Source: Lacrimispora xylanisolvens (GTDB taxonomy: Bacteria; Bacillota; Clostridia; Lachnospirales; Lachnospiraceae). Taken from it: DNA of 64,000 nt. Below are positions 17,754-25,766 of this stretch, in pieces. Each line of letters begins with the position of its first letter. Within the stretch, counting starts at the first letter, position 1. The translations under genes were made by a program, and so were the position numbers. The notes under the pieces are model-generated. The model was given only the letters and a program-made list of their open reading frames with translations. It was not told the DNA's origin and made no database searches. The stretch is from assembly GCF_002934545.1 (NCBI RefSeq), contig NZ_PTJA01000001.1, positions 650,639 through 714,638 on the forward strand, written 5' to 3'.

Positions 17754-18944
17754 ATGAGAGATAGGATTTGTATTGTATGCGGACAGGAACTTGACGGGCA
17801 GCCTTTGATGACACTGGATCGCATGCCGGCATCTGCCCAGGATATCCCGGGTATGGAAGATCTGGCAGAAGACAAAGGAATCAGTTTAAATCTGCATCAG
17901 TGCAGCTGCTGCGGTCTGGTTCAGTTTGATTGTGAACCTGTGCCATATTATAAGGACGTTATCCGGTCAGGCGGATTCAGCACCACTATGGTGGAGCTAA
18001 GAAAACGCCAGTACCGGCATTTTATTGATTTCTGCCATCTGGAAGGGAAGAAGTTAATTGAGGCCGGCTGCGGTCAGGGAGAATTTCTTTCGGTTCTTTC
18101 CCAGTTTCCCGTTACTTCATGCGGGATTGAGCACAGGGAGAGCCTGGTTTTACTTGGAAAAGAAAAGGGACTGAACGTCTGGAAGCAGTTTGCGGGGAAG
18201 GGGGAGATCCTTACGTCTCCCGATGGAAGCACCAGTGGCCCTTATGATGGATTTTTGTCCTTTAACTATCTGGAACATCAGCCGGATCCGGTGGGTATGC
18301 TTCGCTGCATCGCGGATAATTTAACAGATGATGGCGTGGGACTGATTACCGTACCCAGCCTTGAGTATATTCTGGAATACGATGGCTACTACGAACTGAT
18401 CCGGGATCATATCGCTTACTATACCTTTGACACCCTTCGTTTTGCAGCAGACCAGGCTGGTTTCGAAGTGCTTGAAGAGGAGATGGTAAACCGGGATACC
18501 TTATCCGTCATTGTCAGAAAGAAAAAGACTGTAAAAGAGAATGGGGGAAGGAAAAATCCCGAAAAACTGGATGTCTCAGGTCTGCTTAAAAGCCGGGTGA
18601 TCATCGATGAGGAACTGAAACGTCTGGTTGATGAGTTAGAGTCAGAAGGAAAGAATCTTGGGATCTGGGGAGCCAGCCATCAGGGATTTACCCTGGCATC
18701 CACAACGGTGATCGGGGATTTTGCCAGATATATCATTGATTCAGCACCCTTTAAGCAGGGACGGTTTGCACCTGCGTCCCATTTGCCTATCGTGGCACCG
18801 GATCATTTCCTTACGGACCCGGTAGATGCCATTTTAATCGTGGCGCCAGGCTATACAGAAGAGATCGCTAAATCCATTGTGGAAAAATTTGGACGGAATG
18901 TGGAGATTTTAGCGTTGAAATCCAATCATTTGGAAAGGATATAA
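17754..18944 (+). CDS. Sugar C-methyltransferase-like SAM enzyme
   Basis: From the ATG at 17754 the protein has 396 residues; a TTG at 17730 lies before the GGAGGA site and is unlikely. An N-terminal zinc-binding region with CIVCGQEL and CSCCGL matches the family found in NovU/TylC3-type sugar C-methyltransferases. A class I SAM domain follows with EAGCGQGEF near 100-108. The C-terminal domain is the second Rossmann-like module of this family (LGIWGASHQGF, VIDS-like strand, APGYTEEI). Such enzymes add a methyl carbon next to a keto group on dTDP-sugars. Here it probably modifies the sugar made with the neighbouring enzymes. Confidence 0.78.
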   Translation: MRDRICIVCGQELDGQPLMTLDRMPASAQDIPGMEDLAEDKGISLNLHQCSCCGLVQFDCEPVPYYKDVIRSGGFSTTMVELRKRQYRHFIDFCHLEGKKLIEAGCGQGEFLSVLSQFPVTSCGIEHRESLVLLGKEKGLNVWKQFAGKGEILTSPDGSTSGPYDGFLSFNYLEHQPDPVGMLRCIADNLTDDGVGLITVPSLEYILEYDGYYELIRDHIAYYTFDTLRFAADQAGFEVLEEEMVNRDTLSVIVRKKKTVKENGGRKNPEKLDVSGLLKSRVIIDEELKRLVDELESEGKNLGIWGASHQGFTLASTTVIGDFARYIIDSAPFKQGRFAPASHLPIVAPDHFLTDPVDAILIVAPGYTEEIAKSIVEKFGRNVEILALKSNHLERI

Positions 18945-18953
18945 GAAAAAAGT

Positions 18954-20021
18954 ATGAAAGCATTTGTTTTAGTTGAACCAGGAGTAGTGGGCTGGCATGA
19001 TGCGCCAGAGCCCCAGCTTACGCCTTATGGGGCGATTCTTCGACCTGTAGCTGTAACACCCTGCTCCTCAGACGTTCATACCGTATACGGCGGAGGCTCA
19101 AGAAAAGCTCCGAATCTTATTTTAGGCCATGAATGTGTGGCAGAGGTTTTAGAAACAGGAGATCTGGTAAAAGATTTTAAGCCTGGAGAAATTGTTGCGG
19201 TTCCTGCCATAACACCCGACTGGAGAGCCATGGGCATTCAGGAAGGGAATTATAAGCATGCATCTGCTCCGTTTTCCGGTCATCAGTTGGGCAGATCCAT
19301 ACCCGGCGTATTTGCGGAACGGTTTCTCATCCCAGATGCGGATACCACACTGGCTAAGATTCCTGAGGGAGTTACTCTGGAACAGGCTCTGATGTGTGTG
19401 GACGTTGTGACTACCGGTTTTACCGGAGCGGAATATGCAGATATTCAGTTTGGCGATACGGTAGTGGTTATGGGAATTGGCCCCATCGGTCTGATGGCTA
19501 TTGAGGGTGCCAGACATTTGGGGGCAGCCCGGATCATTGCAGTGGGAACAAGACCTGTCTGTACCAGCCTTGCCCTGGAATATGGGGCAACTGAGGTTTT
19601 AAGCTATAAAAACGGCAATATCGTTGATCAGGTGATGGAACGGACCGGCGGTCTGGGCGCTGATGGCGTTATCATCTGCGGAGGCGGTGATGAGGTATTT
19701 ACCCAGGCTGTTGATATGGCCAGATACGGAATCGGAACTATTTCCAATGTGAATTATTTTGGCGGTACCGGAAACCTTGGTTTCCCTAAATTTTCAGGGG
19801 GCAGGGGAATGGCCGGAAAAACCATTCATACGGAACTGGCAAAAGGCGGAAGAATCCGGATTGAACGCCTTTTAAAGATGATACAGTACGGCAGAATTAA
19901 TCCCCAGAAGCTGGTGACCCATCACCTGCATGGACTGGATGAAGTGGAGACTGCGCTCCAGATGATGAAAGAAAAACCTGCAGATTTAGTAAAGGTGATG
20001 GTTAAGACAGATGGGAAGTGA
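18954..20021 (+). CDS. Zinc-dependent alcohol dehydrogenase, secondary-ADH (CbADH) type
   Basis: This 355-residue medium-chain dehydrogenase aligns along its length, as I recall that sequence, with the NADPH-linked secondary alcohol dehydrogenase of Clostridium beijerinckii. The three catalytic zinc ligands fall at the same positions: Cys37 in TPCSSD, His59 in LGHE, and Asp150 in CVDVVTTGF. The NADP-phosphate-binding residues also agree (Gly198, Arg200 in GTRP, and Tyr218 in SYKNG). It reduces ketones or oxidises secondary alcohols. Its place inside a glycan cluster suggests it acts on a keto-sugar or on a side chain added by the ThDP enzyme, though a stand-alone solvent-type role is possible. 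Confidence 0.8.
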   Translation: MKAFVLVEPGVVGWHDAPEPQLTPYGAILRPVAVTPCSSDVHTVYGGGSRKAPNLILGHECVAEVLETGDLVKDFKPGEIVAVPAITPDWRAMGIQEGNYKHASAPFSGHQLGRSIPGVFAERFLIPDADTTLAKIPEGVTLEQALMCVDVVTTGFTGAEYADIQFGDTVVVMGIGPIGLMAIEGARHLGAARIIAVGTRPVCTSLALEYGATEVLSYKNGNIVDQVMERTGGLGADGVIICGGGDEVFTQAVDMARYGIGTISNVNYFGGTGNLGFPKFSGGRGMAGKTIHTELAKGGRIRIERLLKMIQYGRINPQKLVTHHLHGLDEVETALQMMKEKPADLVKVMVKTDGK

Positions 20022-20025
20022 ACAG

Positions 20026-21033
20026 ATGAAAACAATAAGCATTGTAGTTCCCTGTTATAATGAGGAAGAAAACGTAGAAGCCATGTATCAGGCCATATCA
20101 GGCGTTTTTAAAAGGGAATTAAACAAATACCGTTATGAACTGATTTTTATTGATAATGATTCCGCGGACAGAACCAGAGAGATCATACGTAATTTATGCT
20201 CAAAGGACCAGGGGGTAAAGGGAATCTTTAATGCGAAAAATTTTGGTCAGTTCAACTCCCCATACTATGCCATGCTTCAGTCTGACGGCGACTGTACGAT
20301 TTTGATGGCAGCAGATTTTCAGGATCCGGTGGAGATGATCCCCAGATACGTAAAGGAATGGGAAGACGGCTATAAAATCGTAATCGGAATTAAAAAGTCC
20401 AGCAAAGAAAGTAAGATCATGTACTGGCTGAGAAGCTGTTACTATAAGATGATTAAAAAACTGTCCGATGTGGAGCAGATCGAACATTTTACCGGATTCG
20501 GACTTTATGATAAGACATTTATTCATGTTTTAAGACAGCTTGATGATCCCACTCCGTTTCTTCGGGGAATCGTGGCTGAACTTGGTTTCAGAAGAAAAGA
20601 AATTCCTTACGAGCAGCCCAAACGGCGGGCAGGAAAAACCAGCAATAACTTTTATAAGCTCTATGATGCAGCCATGTTAAGCATTACTTCCTACACAAAG
20701 GTCGGACTTCGTCTGGCGACGATTTTTGGAAGTATCTGCTCCTTCGCCAGCATGATGGTAGCTCTTGTTTATCTAATTTTAAAGCTGATTTACTGGGACC
20801 GTTTCCCTGCTGGAATGGCGCCTCTCCTGATTGGCATGTGCTTTTTAGGATCCGTTCAGATATTTTTTATCGGTCTTGTAGGGGAGTATATTCTTTCCAT
20901 CAATGCCCGCATAATGAAACGTCCACTTGTGATTGAAGAAGAGCGGATTAATTTTACCTGCGATGCACAGGAAGATACAGATGAGGATCTGCTTCTTATG
21001 GCAGCCTCCATGGAGGATGGGAAACAGAGATGA
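20026..21033 (+). CDS. GT2 glycosyltransferase with two C-terminal membrane segments (DPM/GtrB-like)
   Basis: The start is taken at 20026 (GGGAAG upstream), although an ATG at 20011 is also in frame. The 335-residue protein has a GT-A fold: SIVVPCYNEEENV near 5-17, FIDNDSADRT near 43-52, and AADFQDP near 97-103 as the metal-binding motif. Two transmembrane segments follow (about 235-258 and 265-295). GtrB/DPM-type enzymes load a sugar onto undecaprenyl phosphate for use outside the cell. The gene overlaps the next by four bases (ATGA). Confidence 0.85.
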   Translation: MKTISIVVPCYNEEENVEAMYQAISGVFKRELNKYRYELIFIDNDSADRTREIIRNLCSKDQGVKGIFNAKNFGQFNSPYYAMLQSDGDCTILMAADFQDPVEMIPRYVKEWEDGYKIVIGIKKSSKESKIMYWLRSCYYKMIKKLSDVEQIEHFTGFGLYDKTFIHVLRQLDDPTPFLRGIVAELGFRRKEIPYEQPKRRAGKTSNNFYKLYDAAMLSITSYTKVGLRLATIFGSICSFASMMVALVYLILKLIYWDRFPAGMAPLLIGMCFLGSVQIFFIGLVGEYILSINARIMKRPLVIEEERINFTCDAQEDTDEDLLLMAASMEDGKQR

Positions 21034-23222
21034 AATATAAGATAGATGTTATGAGAATCCGGGACAATTCCATCGTATTAAACGGCTGGGTGATCGGAAA
21101 AACTCCGGAAGAAGAGGTACAGTTCCAGGTGCTTGATGAGCAGGATACCCCTGTGGAATTCAAATACGTACCGGTACGCAGAGACGATGTAAGCCAGATT
21201 TATTTTAAGAAGACAGTTGAGAAAGATCTTGGATTTGATATCCGGATTCCTTATGTGAGGGACAGTAAAAAAGACCGGACTCTGGTGATTCAATGTGAAA
21301 ACAAGTCAGTGGCGGTAAAGCTGAATGCAGATATTATTGAAAAGCAGAACAGCTCTTCCCACAAAAAGTCAGCAAAATTAAAGAGCATGATGAATAAGCA
21401 GACCCTGCAGTCTGCCATGGATTTTCTTATGGAAAACGGGCTCAAAGCTTTCGTGATTAAATCCAGACATAAACTTCAGGGCATTGACAGCGATTACGAT
21501 TATCCGGAATGGGTCTCCCTTACAAAAACAACGGAGGAAGAACTGGCACAGCAGAGAGAGACCGTATTTGACTATATGCCAAAACTTTCCGTTGTCATAC
21601 CTGCTTACAAAACACCGGAACGTTTTCTTTCTGCAATGCTTGATTCCCTTCTTGCCCAGACCTATACAAACTGGGAGGTCTGTGTGGCTGACGGAAGTCC
21701 CAGGGGAGAGGGTGTGGAGCGGGTATTAAAGCGCTACGCCATGAAGGATGAAAGGTTCCGTTATGTGATACTGGGAGAAAACAAGGGCATTTCCGGCAAT
21801 ACCAATGCTGCCATTGAGATGGCTACCGGTGATTTCATTGTCCTCGCAGATCATGACGATACTCTGGCGCCTGATGCACTGTTTGAATGTGTAAAGGCCA
21901 TTAATCAGGATCCTGAGATTGATGTGGTTTATACCGATGAAGATAAACTTGATATCGACGGAGGGGAATTGTTTGAGCCTCATTTCAAACCTGACTTCAA
22001 TCCGGATTTATTAACCAGTGTCAACTATATCTGCCATTTGTTTGTGGTAAATCATGAACTGCTTCTGGAAGTAGGATTATTTAAGGAAGAATTTGACGGA
22101 GCTCAGGATTATGATTTTATTTTACGGTGTACAGAGAAGGCAAGGAAAATCTGTCATATTCCAAAAGCGCTTTACCACTGGCGGTGCCATCAGGATTCAA
22201 CAGCCAGTAATCCGGAAAGCAAGCTTTATGCTTTTGAAGCCGGTGCCAGAGCTGTGAAAGCCCATTATGACCGGTTGGGAATCCCTGTGAAGTCTGTTGA
22301 AAAGGGGATAGACTACGGCATCTACCACACAACATTTGAAATTACCGGAGATCCTCTGGTATCTGTGATTATTCCAAACAAGGACCACAGTGCAGACCTG
22401 GATCTATGCATGCGTTCCCTGATTGAAAAATCAACTTATAAAAATCTGGAATTCATTGTAGTGGAAAATAACAGCGCGGATCCGGCAACATTTGCCTACT
22501 ATGAAAAGATTCAGAAGGAATTTGAATTTGTTCATGTTGTAACCTGGGAAAGAGAATTCAATTATTCTGCCATTAATAATTTTGGTGTTACCTTTGCAAA
22601 GGGAGAGTACCTTTTGTTTTTAAATAACGATACGGAGCTGATCAATCCCGAGAGTATGGAAGAGATGTTAGGATACTGCCAGAGAGAGGATGTAGGAATT
22701 ACGGGAGTGAGGCTTCTGTATTCCGATGATACCATTCAGCATGCCGGAGTCGTTGTGGGATTCGGCGGAATTGCAGGCCACACCTTTATCGGTCTTCATA
22801 AAGCGGAGAGCAGCTATTTCAACCAGGCCATGTGCGCAAGAAATTACAGTGCAGTTACCGCAGCCTGTATGATGAGCAAGCGATCCCTGTTTGATCAGGT
22901 GGGAGGATTTTCCGAAGATCTGGCAGTTGCATTTAATGACATTGATTACTGTATGAAGATTCGTTCCTTAAATAAACTGGTTGTTTACGTACCTTATGCC
23001 CTGTTCTATCATTATGAGTCAAAGTCCAGAGGACTGGAGGACACACCAGAAAAGGTGGAACGCTTCAACAGGGAGATTAAGAAATTTTCAGAAAAATGGC
23101 CGGATATTTTACGGGACGGTGATCCCTACTATAACCCCAATTTAACTCTTCGCAAATCCAATTTTGCACTGAGGGATTTGAAGAAAGAAAAAATAGGGGA
23201 ACCCTATCAGTTAGAGGTTTAA
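21030..23222 (+). CDS. Bifunctional tandem GT2 glycosyltransferase
   Basis: The 730-residue product has an N-terminal beta-rich domain (1 to about 120), seen in some rhamnan and O-antigen polymerising transferases. Two GT-A domains follow. The first opens with LSVVIPAYKTPERF near 188 and has ADHDDT as its metal motif. The second opens with VSVIIPNKDHSADL near 445 and has FLNNDTE. Two active sites suggest it adds two sugars in turn or builds a repeating chain. No transmembrane segment is seen. It starts inside the stop of the previous gene and ends one base before the next, so translation is coupled. Confidence 0.87.
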   Translation: MKYKIDVMRIRDNSIVLNGWVIGKTPEEEVQFQVLDEQDTPVEFKYVPVRRDDVSQIYFKKTVEKDLGFDIRIPYVRDSKKDRTLVIQCENKSVAVKLNADIIEKQNSSSHKKSAKLKSMMNKQTLQSAMDFLMENGLKAFVIKSRHKLQGIDSDYDYPEWVSLTKTTEEELAQQRETVFDYMPKLSVVIPAYKTPERFLSAMLDSLLAQTYTNWEVCVADGSPRGEGVERVLKRYAMKDERFRYVILGENKGISGNTNAAIEMATGDFIVLADHDDTLAPDALFECVKAINQDPEIDVVYTDEDKLDIDGGELFEPHFKPDFNPDLLTSVNYICHLFVVNHELLLEVGLFKEEFDGAQDYDFILRCTEKARKICHIPKALYHWRCHQDSTASNPESKLYAFEAGARAVKAHYDRLGIPVKSVEKGIDYGIYHTTFEITGDPLVSVIIPNKDHSADLDLCMRSLIEKSTYKNLEFIVVENNSADPATFAYYEKIQKEFEFVHVVTWEREFNYSAINNFGVTFAKGEYLLFLNNDTELINPESMEEMLGYCQREDVGITGVRLLYSDDTIQHAGVVVGFGGIAGHTFIGLHKAESSYFNQAMCARNYSAVTAACMMSKRSLFDQVGGFSEDLAVAFNDIDYCMKIRSLNKLVVYVPYALFYHYESKSRGLEDTPEKVERFNREIKKFSEKWPDILRDGDPYYNPNLTLRKSNFALRDLKKEKIGEPYQLEV

Positions 23223-23223
23223 A

Positions 23224-24213
23224 ATGCAAAAGAAAGTAACAATCATTATTCCCAATTATAACGGATTAAAATTTATGGAACCCTGTTTTAAGGCCTTAAG
23301 AGCTCAAAGTGATCAGAACTTTGAGCTTCTTGTGGTGGATAACGGCTCCACTGACGGCAGTGTAAAATGGCTGGAAGACCATCAGATTCCGTCCATATTT
23401 TTAGAAGAGAATACGGGATTTTCCGGTGCTGTCAATATCGGAATACGGGAATCCGTGACCCCCTATGTCATACTGCTAAACAATGATACAGAGCCTCAGC
23501 CGGATTACGTAAAAGAGATGGTAAAAGCCATCCAGCGTTCTCCTAAGATATTCTCCGTCAGCAGTAAGATGATTCAGCTTTACCATAAAGATCTGATGGA
23601 TGATGCCGGAGATATGTACAGCGTATTGGGCTGGGCCTATCAACGGGGGGTGGGACAAAAAAGCAGCGGGTATAAAAAAGCCTGCCGTGTATTTTCTGCC
23701 TGTGCCGGCGCTGCCATTTACCGGAGAGAAGTTTTTGATAAGATCGGAGGCTTTGATGAGGACCATTTCGCATATTTGGAAGATATCGATGTGGGATACC
23801 GGGCGAAGATCTGCGGTTATGAGAACTGGTACTGCCCCAAAGCTGTGGTATATCATGTGGGGAGCGGAACCAGTGGTTCCAAATACAATTCCTTTAAAGT
23901 AAAACTGGCTGCAAGAAACAATCTTTATCTGAATTATAAAAATATGCCTTTCCTCCAGTTAATCCTGAATTCTCTCCCCATTCTGGCGGGAATGGCAGTA
24001 AAATATATGTTTTTCCGTCGGATTGGCTTCGCTTCTGATTATATCGAAGGAGTGAAGGAAGGGCTGAAAACTTTGAAAAAAACAAAGAAAGTCAGGTTTC
24101 AAATGTCCCGCCTTGGTAATTATATAAGAATTGAGGTAGAGCTGATATTGGGCACATTTCTCTATGTTTGGGAATTTATGAAAAGGAAACTAAAAATTGA
24201 CAGGTCAATTTAA
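23224..24213 (+). CDS. GT2 glycosyltransferase, rhamnosyltransferase-like
   Basis: This 329-residue protein has TIIIPNYNGLKFM near 6-18, VVDNGSTDGS near 37-46, LLNNDTEP near 80-87 as the DxD-like motif, and CAGAAIYRRE with FDEDHFAYLEDIDV in the acceptor region. This pattern is typical of rhamnosyltransferase-like GT2 enzymes of cell-wall polysaccharide loci. The C-terminal part is basic, with a hydrophobic stretch that may lie on the membrane. It completes the set of three GT2 genes. The sugar specificity is inferred only from family resemblance. Confidence 0.85.
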   Translation: MQKKVTIIIPNYNGLKFMEPCFKALRAQSDQNFELLVVDNGSTDGSVKWLEDHQIPSIFLEENTGFSGAVNIGIRESVTPYVILLNNDTEPQPDYVKEMVKAIQRSPKIFSVSSKMIQLYHKDLMDDAGDMYSVLGWAYQRGVGQKSSGYKKACRVFSACAGAAIYRREVFDKIGGFDEDHFAYLEDIDVGYRAKICGYENWYCPKAVVYHVGSGTSGSKYNSFKVKLAARNNLYLNYKNMPFLQLILNSLPILAGMAVKYMFFRRIGFASDYIEGVKEGLKTLKKTKKVRFQMSRLGNYIRIEVELILGTFLYVWEFMKRKLKIDRSI

Positions 24214-24225
24214 GAATATTTTAAT
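24197..24225 (+). promoter_or_regulatory. Promoter inside the end of the third GT2 gene
   Basis: TTGACA and TTTAAT are separated by 17 bases. A second TTGACA (24235) and TATAAT (24248) nearby are too close together to pair. This would give the sugar transferase and LCP genes their own transcript. Confidence 0.45.
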
Positions 24226-24311
24226 GGCATCATATTGACATATCATGTATAATAAACGGGAAATTATCATGGAAGAGTATGGAGTCATGCAAGTAGGAAG
24301 GTTTTGCTGCT

Positions 24312-25730
24312 ATGATTAAAGATAATCAAAAAAAATTTAATGGGTTTCATGTAGTACTGGATGGACTGGTTATAATTCTGTCTTATGTGATTGCCTGGCT
24401 GCTTCTTTTACTGGGTAACTGGTTCTTCAGCCCTTATAAGCAGGTTCTGCCACCTCAGTACTATTTTGCGGCGCTTCTCCTGATTTTGCCGACCTATCTG
24501 CTCCTCTACGGCATTTTCCAGCTGTATGCACCGAAGCGGGTTCAGGAAAGGCGTTACGAGTTTACTAATATCTTAAAAGCCAACGTACTGGGGCTTCTGC
24601 TTTTTACCCTCAGTCTGTTCCTGGTTAAGAAAAACCCGTATTTCAGTGAGTTTTCAACCAGACTGGTTTTTTATTTCTTTGCTGTTAATGTAATATTGGA
24701 GACAGCGGAACGAAATTTAATCCGTATAGCCCTTCATTCCATGCGGACCAAGGGATACAATCAGAAGCATATCCTTCTGATCGGCTACAGCCGTGCAGCA
24801 GAAGGCTTTATTGAACGGGTGCGTATGAATCCTGAATGGGGCTATCAGATCAAAGGAATTCTTGACAATAAGAAAGAATGGGGTTATGAGTTTAAAGGAA
24901 TCCATGTCATAGGAAAGGTAAGTGACTTGGATGAGATACTTGCCCTCAATTCCCTTGACGAAATTGCCATCACCCTAAGCATCAGCGAATATGCGGATTT
25001 AGAACGGATTGTGGCTTCCTGTGAGAAATCAGGAGTACACACAAAATTTATACCTGATTATAATAATATGATTCCCACAAGGCCTTACATTGAAGACCTC
25101 CAGGGGCTTCCTGTGGTCAATATCCGGCGTGTGCCGCTGACTGACCCGGTAAATGCCCTGTTAAAACGGGCGGTAGACATATTCGGAGCAGCCTTTGCTC
25201 TTTTGGTCTTTTCGCCGATTATGCTTCTTACTGCCATATTAATCAAGCTTACTGCTCCCGGTCCTCTTATCTATAAGCAGGAGAGAGTCGGGCTTCACAA
25301 CCGGTCATTCCATATGTACAAATTCCGGTCCATGGTGGTACAGGCTCCTTCAGAAGAGAAAATGAAGTGGACAACCAAACACGATTCCAGAGTTACCCCA
25401 GTGGGGCGTTTTATCAGAAAGACCAGTATTGATGAGATGCCGCAGTTTCTTAATGTATTAAGGGGAGATATGAGTCTGGTGGGTCCAAGACCAGAACGGC
25501 CTCTTTTCGTGGAAAAATTTAAAGAGGAAATCCCAAGGTACATGATTAAACATCAGGTACGCCCCGGAATCACAGGCTGGGCTCAGGTTAATGGGCTTCG
25601 GGGAGACACTTCCATTACAAAACGGATTGAACATGATCTTTATTATATTGAAAACTGGACACTGGGATTTGATATTAAGATCCTGTTCCTGACGATGTTC
25701 AAAGGGTTTATTAATAAAAATGCGTACTGA
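24312..25730 (+). CDS. Polyprenyl-phosphate sugar-1-phosphate transferase (WbaP/CpsE type)
   Basis: The 472-residue protein has four N-terminal transmembrane segments (about 10-115), a CoA-binding-like soluble domain (LLIGYSRAAEGF near 155), and a fifth membrane segment near 290-310. The conserved bacterial sugar-transferase domain follows, with KRAVDIFGA, KQERVGLHNRSFHMYKFRSM, DEMPQFLNVLRGDMSLVGPRP and RPGITGWAQVNG. It starts glycan assembly by moving a sugar phosphate from a UDP-sugar, often glucose or galactose, to undecaprenyl phosphate. It is therefore the initiating enzyme for the polysaccharide built by the upstream transferases. Confidence 0.93.
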   Translation: MIKDNQKKFNGFHVVLDGLVIILSYVIAWLLLLLGNWFFSPYKQVLPPQYYFAALLLILPTYLLLYGIFQLYAPKRVQERRYEFTNILKANVLGLLLFTLSLFLVKKNPYFSEFSTRLVFYFFAVNVILETAERNLIRIALHSMRTKGYNQKHILLIGYSRAAEGFIERVRMNPEWGYQIKGILDNKKEWGYEFKGIHVIGKVSDLDEILALNSLDEIAITLSISEYADLERIVASCEKSGVHTKFIPDYNNMIPTRPYIEDLQGLPVVNIRRVPLTDPVNALLKRAVDIFGAAFALLVFSPIMLLTAILIKLTAPGPLIYKQERVGLHNRSFHMYKFRSMVVQAPSEEKMKWTTKHDSRVTPVGRFIRKTSIDEMPQFLNVLRGDMSLVGPRPERPLFVEKFKEEIPRYMIKHQVRPGITGWAQVNGLRGDTSITKRIEHDLYYIENWTLGFDIKILFLTMFKGFINKNAY

Positions 25731-25766
25731 TATCGGATACGACACAATTAGGATGAGGATAAGTAA

